DNA from: Alphaproteobacteria bacterium LSUCC0684
Lineage (GTDB): Bacteria; Pseudomonadota; Alphaproteobacteria; Puniceispirillales; UBA1172
Length of the DNA: 64,000 nucleotides
Direction: 5' to 3'
NCBI GenBank assembly: GCA_041228335.1
Contig: CP166130.1
Location: 1,016,638-1,080,637 of the forward strand
Shown: in pieces, positions 62,235 through 64,000 of the stretch
Position numbering within the stretch: the stretch's first letter is position 1
Layout of the letters: each line of letters starts with the position of its first letter
The notes under the pieces: generated by a model
The model's input: the letters and a program-made list of their open reading frames with translations, nothing else
The model's database searches: none
What the model was told of the DNA's origin: nothing
Position numbers and translations under genes: made by a program

Positions 62235-62987
62235 ATGCCATTGCTTGAAATCAAAGATCTTCATGCCAGTATCGGGTCAACAGAAATCCTTAGAGGAATA
62301 AGCCTGAAAATAGATCGCGGAGAAATCCATGCCATCATGGGGCCCAACGGCTCTGGTAAAAGCACACTTTCTTACGTGCTTGCCGGTCGCGACGGGTATG
62401 AGGTTACCGGTGGAGATATACTTCTTGACGGGTCTTCCATCCTTGAGATGGAAGCCGATGAACGTGCCAGAGCCGGCATGTTTCTTGCGTTTCAGTATCC
62501 GGTTGAACTTCCGGGTGTTGGCGGGATGAGTTTCCTGCGGGGCGCTGTCAATGCCAGACGTCGTGAAAATGGTCAGGATGACATTGACAATCTTGAATTT
62601 GTGAAACTTGTTCGGGCCAAAGCCGCTGATCTTGGTATTAAGGATGATATGCTGAAACGTGCGGTGAATGTCGGGTTTTCCGGGGGAGAGAAAAAACGGT
62701 TTGAAATTCTCCAGATGGCCTTGCTTGAGCCTTCAATGGCTATTCTTGATGAGACCGATTCCGGTCTTGATGTGGATGCGCTTAAAATCGTTTCTGAAGG
62801 CGTGAACGCCCTGCGAGGTGGCAATATCGGTATGCTGGTGATCACGCATTACCAGCGCCTGCTAGATCACATTATCCCCGACCATGTGCATATTCTGGTC
62901 GATGGAAAAATATTAAAGTCAGGTGACAAGAACCTCGCACTAGAAGTTGAAAAATCAGGATATTCGAGCTTTACAAATGCAGCCTGA
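62235..62987 (+). CDS. sufC: Fe-S cluster assembly ATPase SufC
   Basis: About 250 residues. Walker A is '[17 protein letters not shown]', the signature is '[16 protein letters not shown]', Walker B is '[19 protein letters not shown]', and the H-loop is '[13 protein letters not shown]'. It is the cytoplasmic ABC-type ATPase that drives the SufBC2D complex. The frame is open up into sufB; I use the ATG at 62235, which is 25 bases after its stop. Confidence 0.96.
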   Translation: MPLLEIKDLHASIGSTEILRGISLKIDRGEIHAIMGPNGSGKSTLSYVLAGRDGYEVTGGDILLDGSSILEMEADERARAGMFLAFQYPVELPGVGGMSFLRGAVNARRRENGQDDIDNLEFVKLVRAKAADLGIKDDMLKRAVNVGFSGGEKKRFEILQMALLEPSMAILDETDSGLDVDALKIVSEGVNALRGGNIGMLVITHYQRLLDHIIPDHVHILVDGKILKSGDKNLALEVEKSGYSSFTNAA

Positions 62988-64000
62988 ATTGATGAAACAA
63001 CGGGCCGCTGAAGGCCCTCTGTCTTCGCTCAGGCAAGCCGCAGCTGCAAGGTTCAATACCACCGGTTGGCCTTCTGCTTCGGTGGAGGCCTGGCGTTTTA
63101 CGAATCTTGCACGACTCAATAAACGTGTCTTTGATCCGGCTTTGGCCGGCATAGCCCCTTCAGGGCTTGAGTTGCCTGATGGTCATCGAGTTGTTTTTTT
63201 CAACGGTATCTACCAGCCAGAGCTATCAACTGATCTGCCGCAGGCTATCACGCTTGAAGAACTCGTGGATGGATCCACCTGCGCCACGCTACTCGAAGAT
63301 GGACGCCTTGCTGGTCATCCGGTGGCTGATGCATCTATGGCGCTGCTTGGATCCGGCAAAGGGCTTCACGTTAGCGGTAAGGTTGATGCCCCCCTTAACA
63401 TTGTTTTTATAAATGATGGAAATGATACATCAAGCCATCCTGTTATTGCTGTGCATATAACCGATGGAGCAGAAGTAACACTGCTTGAGCATCATATAGG
63501 GGAGGGAAGTGGTCTTTCCTTACCGGTTGTGGCTGTGTATGTCGGAGAAGGGGCTGTTTTCAACCATGGCCGCATACAGGCTGAAGGCGCGTTGCGCCAT
63601 CACCTTGGCCAGGCGGTATTTACGGTTTCATCAAACGCGATTTATCGCGGGGTTTCACTTCAGACGGGCGGGGTGCTCTCACGCACCGAAAATCACATTG
63701 CCATGGCAGGAGAAGGCGCCGACGCCACCCTGACCACATTCTATCTTGCCCGGCGTGATCAGGTGATGGATGTCACGACCCAGATCAATCACGATATGCC
63801 TTCCTGCACCTCCATGCAGATAGTGCGCGGCGTGCTCGATGACACGGCCAGGGGAATTTTCCAGGGTAAGGTTAAGGTTGCGCCTGATGCACAGAAAACA
63901 GACGGAAATCAGATGAGCCGCGCCTTGCTTCTGTCGCGAAAATGTGAAGCAGACGCGAAGCCTGAACTGGAAATCTATGCCGATGATGTGGCCTGCTCCC
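62977..64000 (+). CDS. sufD: Fe-S cluster assembly protein SufD, cut by the right window edge
   Basis: The frame runs from ATG 62977 (or 62992) to the window end without a stop, giving about 341 residues. The N-terminal '[20 protein letters not shown]' is typical SufD, and the beta-helix part has '[19 protein letters not shown]' and '[20 protein letters not shown]'. It overlaps the SufC stop by 11 bases. The last 80-100 residues are probably missing. Confidence 0.93.
   Translation, partial: MQPELMKQRAAEGPLSSLRQAAAARFNTTGWPSASVEAWRFTNLARLNKRVFDPALAGIAPSGLELPDGHRVVFFNGIYQPELSTDLPQAITLEELVDGSTCATLLEDGRLAGHPVADASMALLGSGKGLHVSGKVDAPLNIVFINDGNDTSSHPVIAVHITDGAEVTLLEHHIGEGSGLSLPVVAVYVGEGAVFNHGRIQAEGALRHHLGQAVFTVSSNAIYRGVSLQTGGVLSRTENHIAMAGEGADATLTTFYLARRDQVMDVTTQINHDMPSCTSMQIVRGVLDDTARGIFQGKVKVAPDAQKTDGNQMSRALLLSRKCEADAKPELEIYADDVACS

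Noticed and set aside
1-64000. CRISPR arrays, rRNA genes, prophage structural genes
   Set aside because: No regularly spaced direct repeats, rRNA-like sequence or phage morphogenesis genes were seen; the only array-like repeats are in-frame coding repeats.

Overview
This 64 kb window is chromosomal DNA from a Gram-negative bacterium, most likely a marine or aquatic alphaproteobacterium of moderate GC content. The evidence is an Rrf2-regulated sufBCD operon, a zur-znuCB/znuA locus, HspQ, YciB, fused MnmC and the general look of the proteins. A SAR116/Rhodospirillales-like origin is my guess from style only; no 16S rRNA or other marker in the window settles it.

Layout. (1) 1-4952: a very large cadherin/VCBS/RTX-like surface adhesin, open at the left edge and split by an IS3-family insertion sequence (2286-3476). 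(2) 4995-9134: an esterase, then a zinc-uptake locus with zur-znuC-znuB facing znuA across a Zur-box palindrome. (3) 9196-12577: a four-gene catabolic operon (hydroxyisobutyrate-type dehydrogenase, FAD amine/amino-acid oxidase, isopropylmalate/tartrate-type dehydrogenase, ABM monooxygenase). (4) 12645-16547: DUF3833 lipoprotein, YciB, MnmC and N-formylglutamate amidohydrolase. (5) 16681-25733: tRNA-Val with a frameshifted integrase remnant on its 3' side, then a GC-rich cassette of LacI regulator, sugar-type ABC transporter and single-chain dihydroxyacetone kinase, which looks like an acquired metabolic island. (6) 25734-31303: a short relic-like stretch and housekeeping or accessory genes (enol-lactonase-like hydrolase, VOC protein, two EamA exporters, YgjP peptidase, HIT, DksA-like). 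(7) 31403-35290: MoxR/DUF58/transglutaminase operon. (8) 35275-54677: a compact type IV pilus locus together with signalling genes. (9) 54682-59065: Rieske oxygenase, SelO, an Lrp-type regulator divergent from alanine dehydrogenase. (10) 59157-64000: tRNA-Ala, rpmF, hspQ, a possible small RNA, and the rrf2-sufB-sufC-sufD operon, with sufD cut by the window edge.

The most interesting region is the pilus locus. It holds the secretin, a PilM-PilN fusion, PilO-like and PilP-like proteins, PilB, PilC, prepilin peptidase, PilT and one major pilin. On its flanks are a CHASE2 adenylate cyclase (after pilC) and an operon after the pilin encoding STAS, GAF-PP2C phosphatase, RsbW-like ATPase and an HD phosphohydrolase that carries almost the whole class I cyclic-nucleotide phosphodiesterase signature. 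Together these suggest a pilus controlled by a locally encoded cAMP make-and-break circuit plus a partner-switching phosphatase module. That link is inferred from gene order and motifs; no cAMP receptor or sigma factor is visible here.
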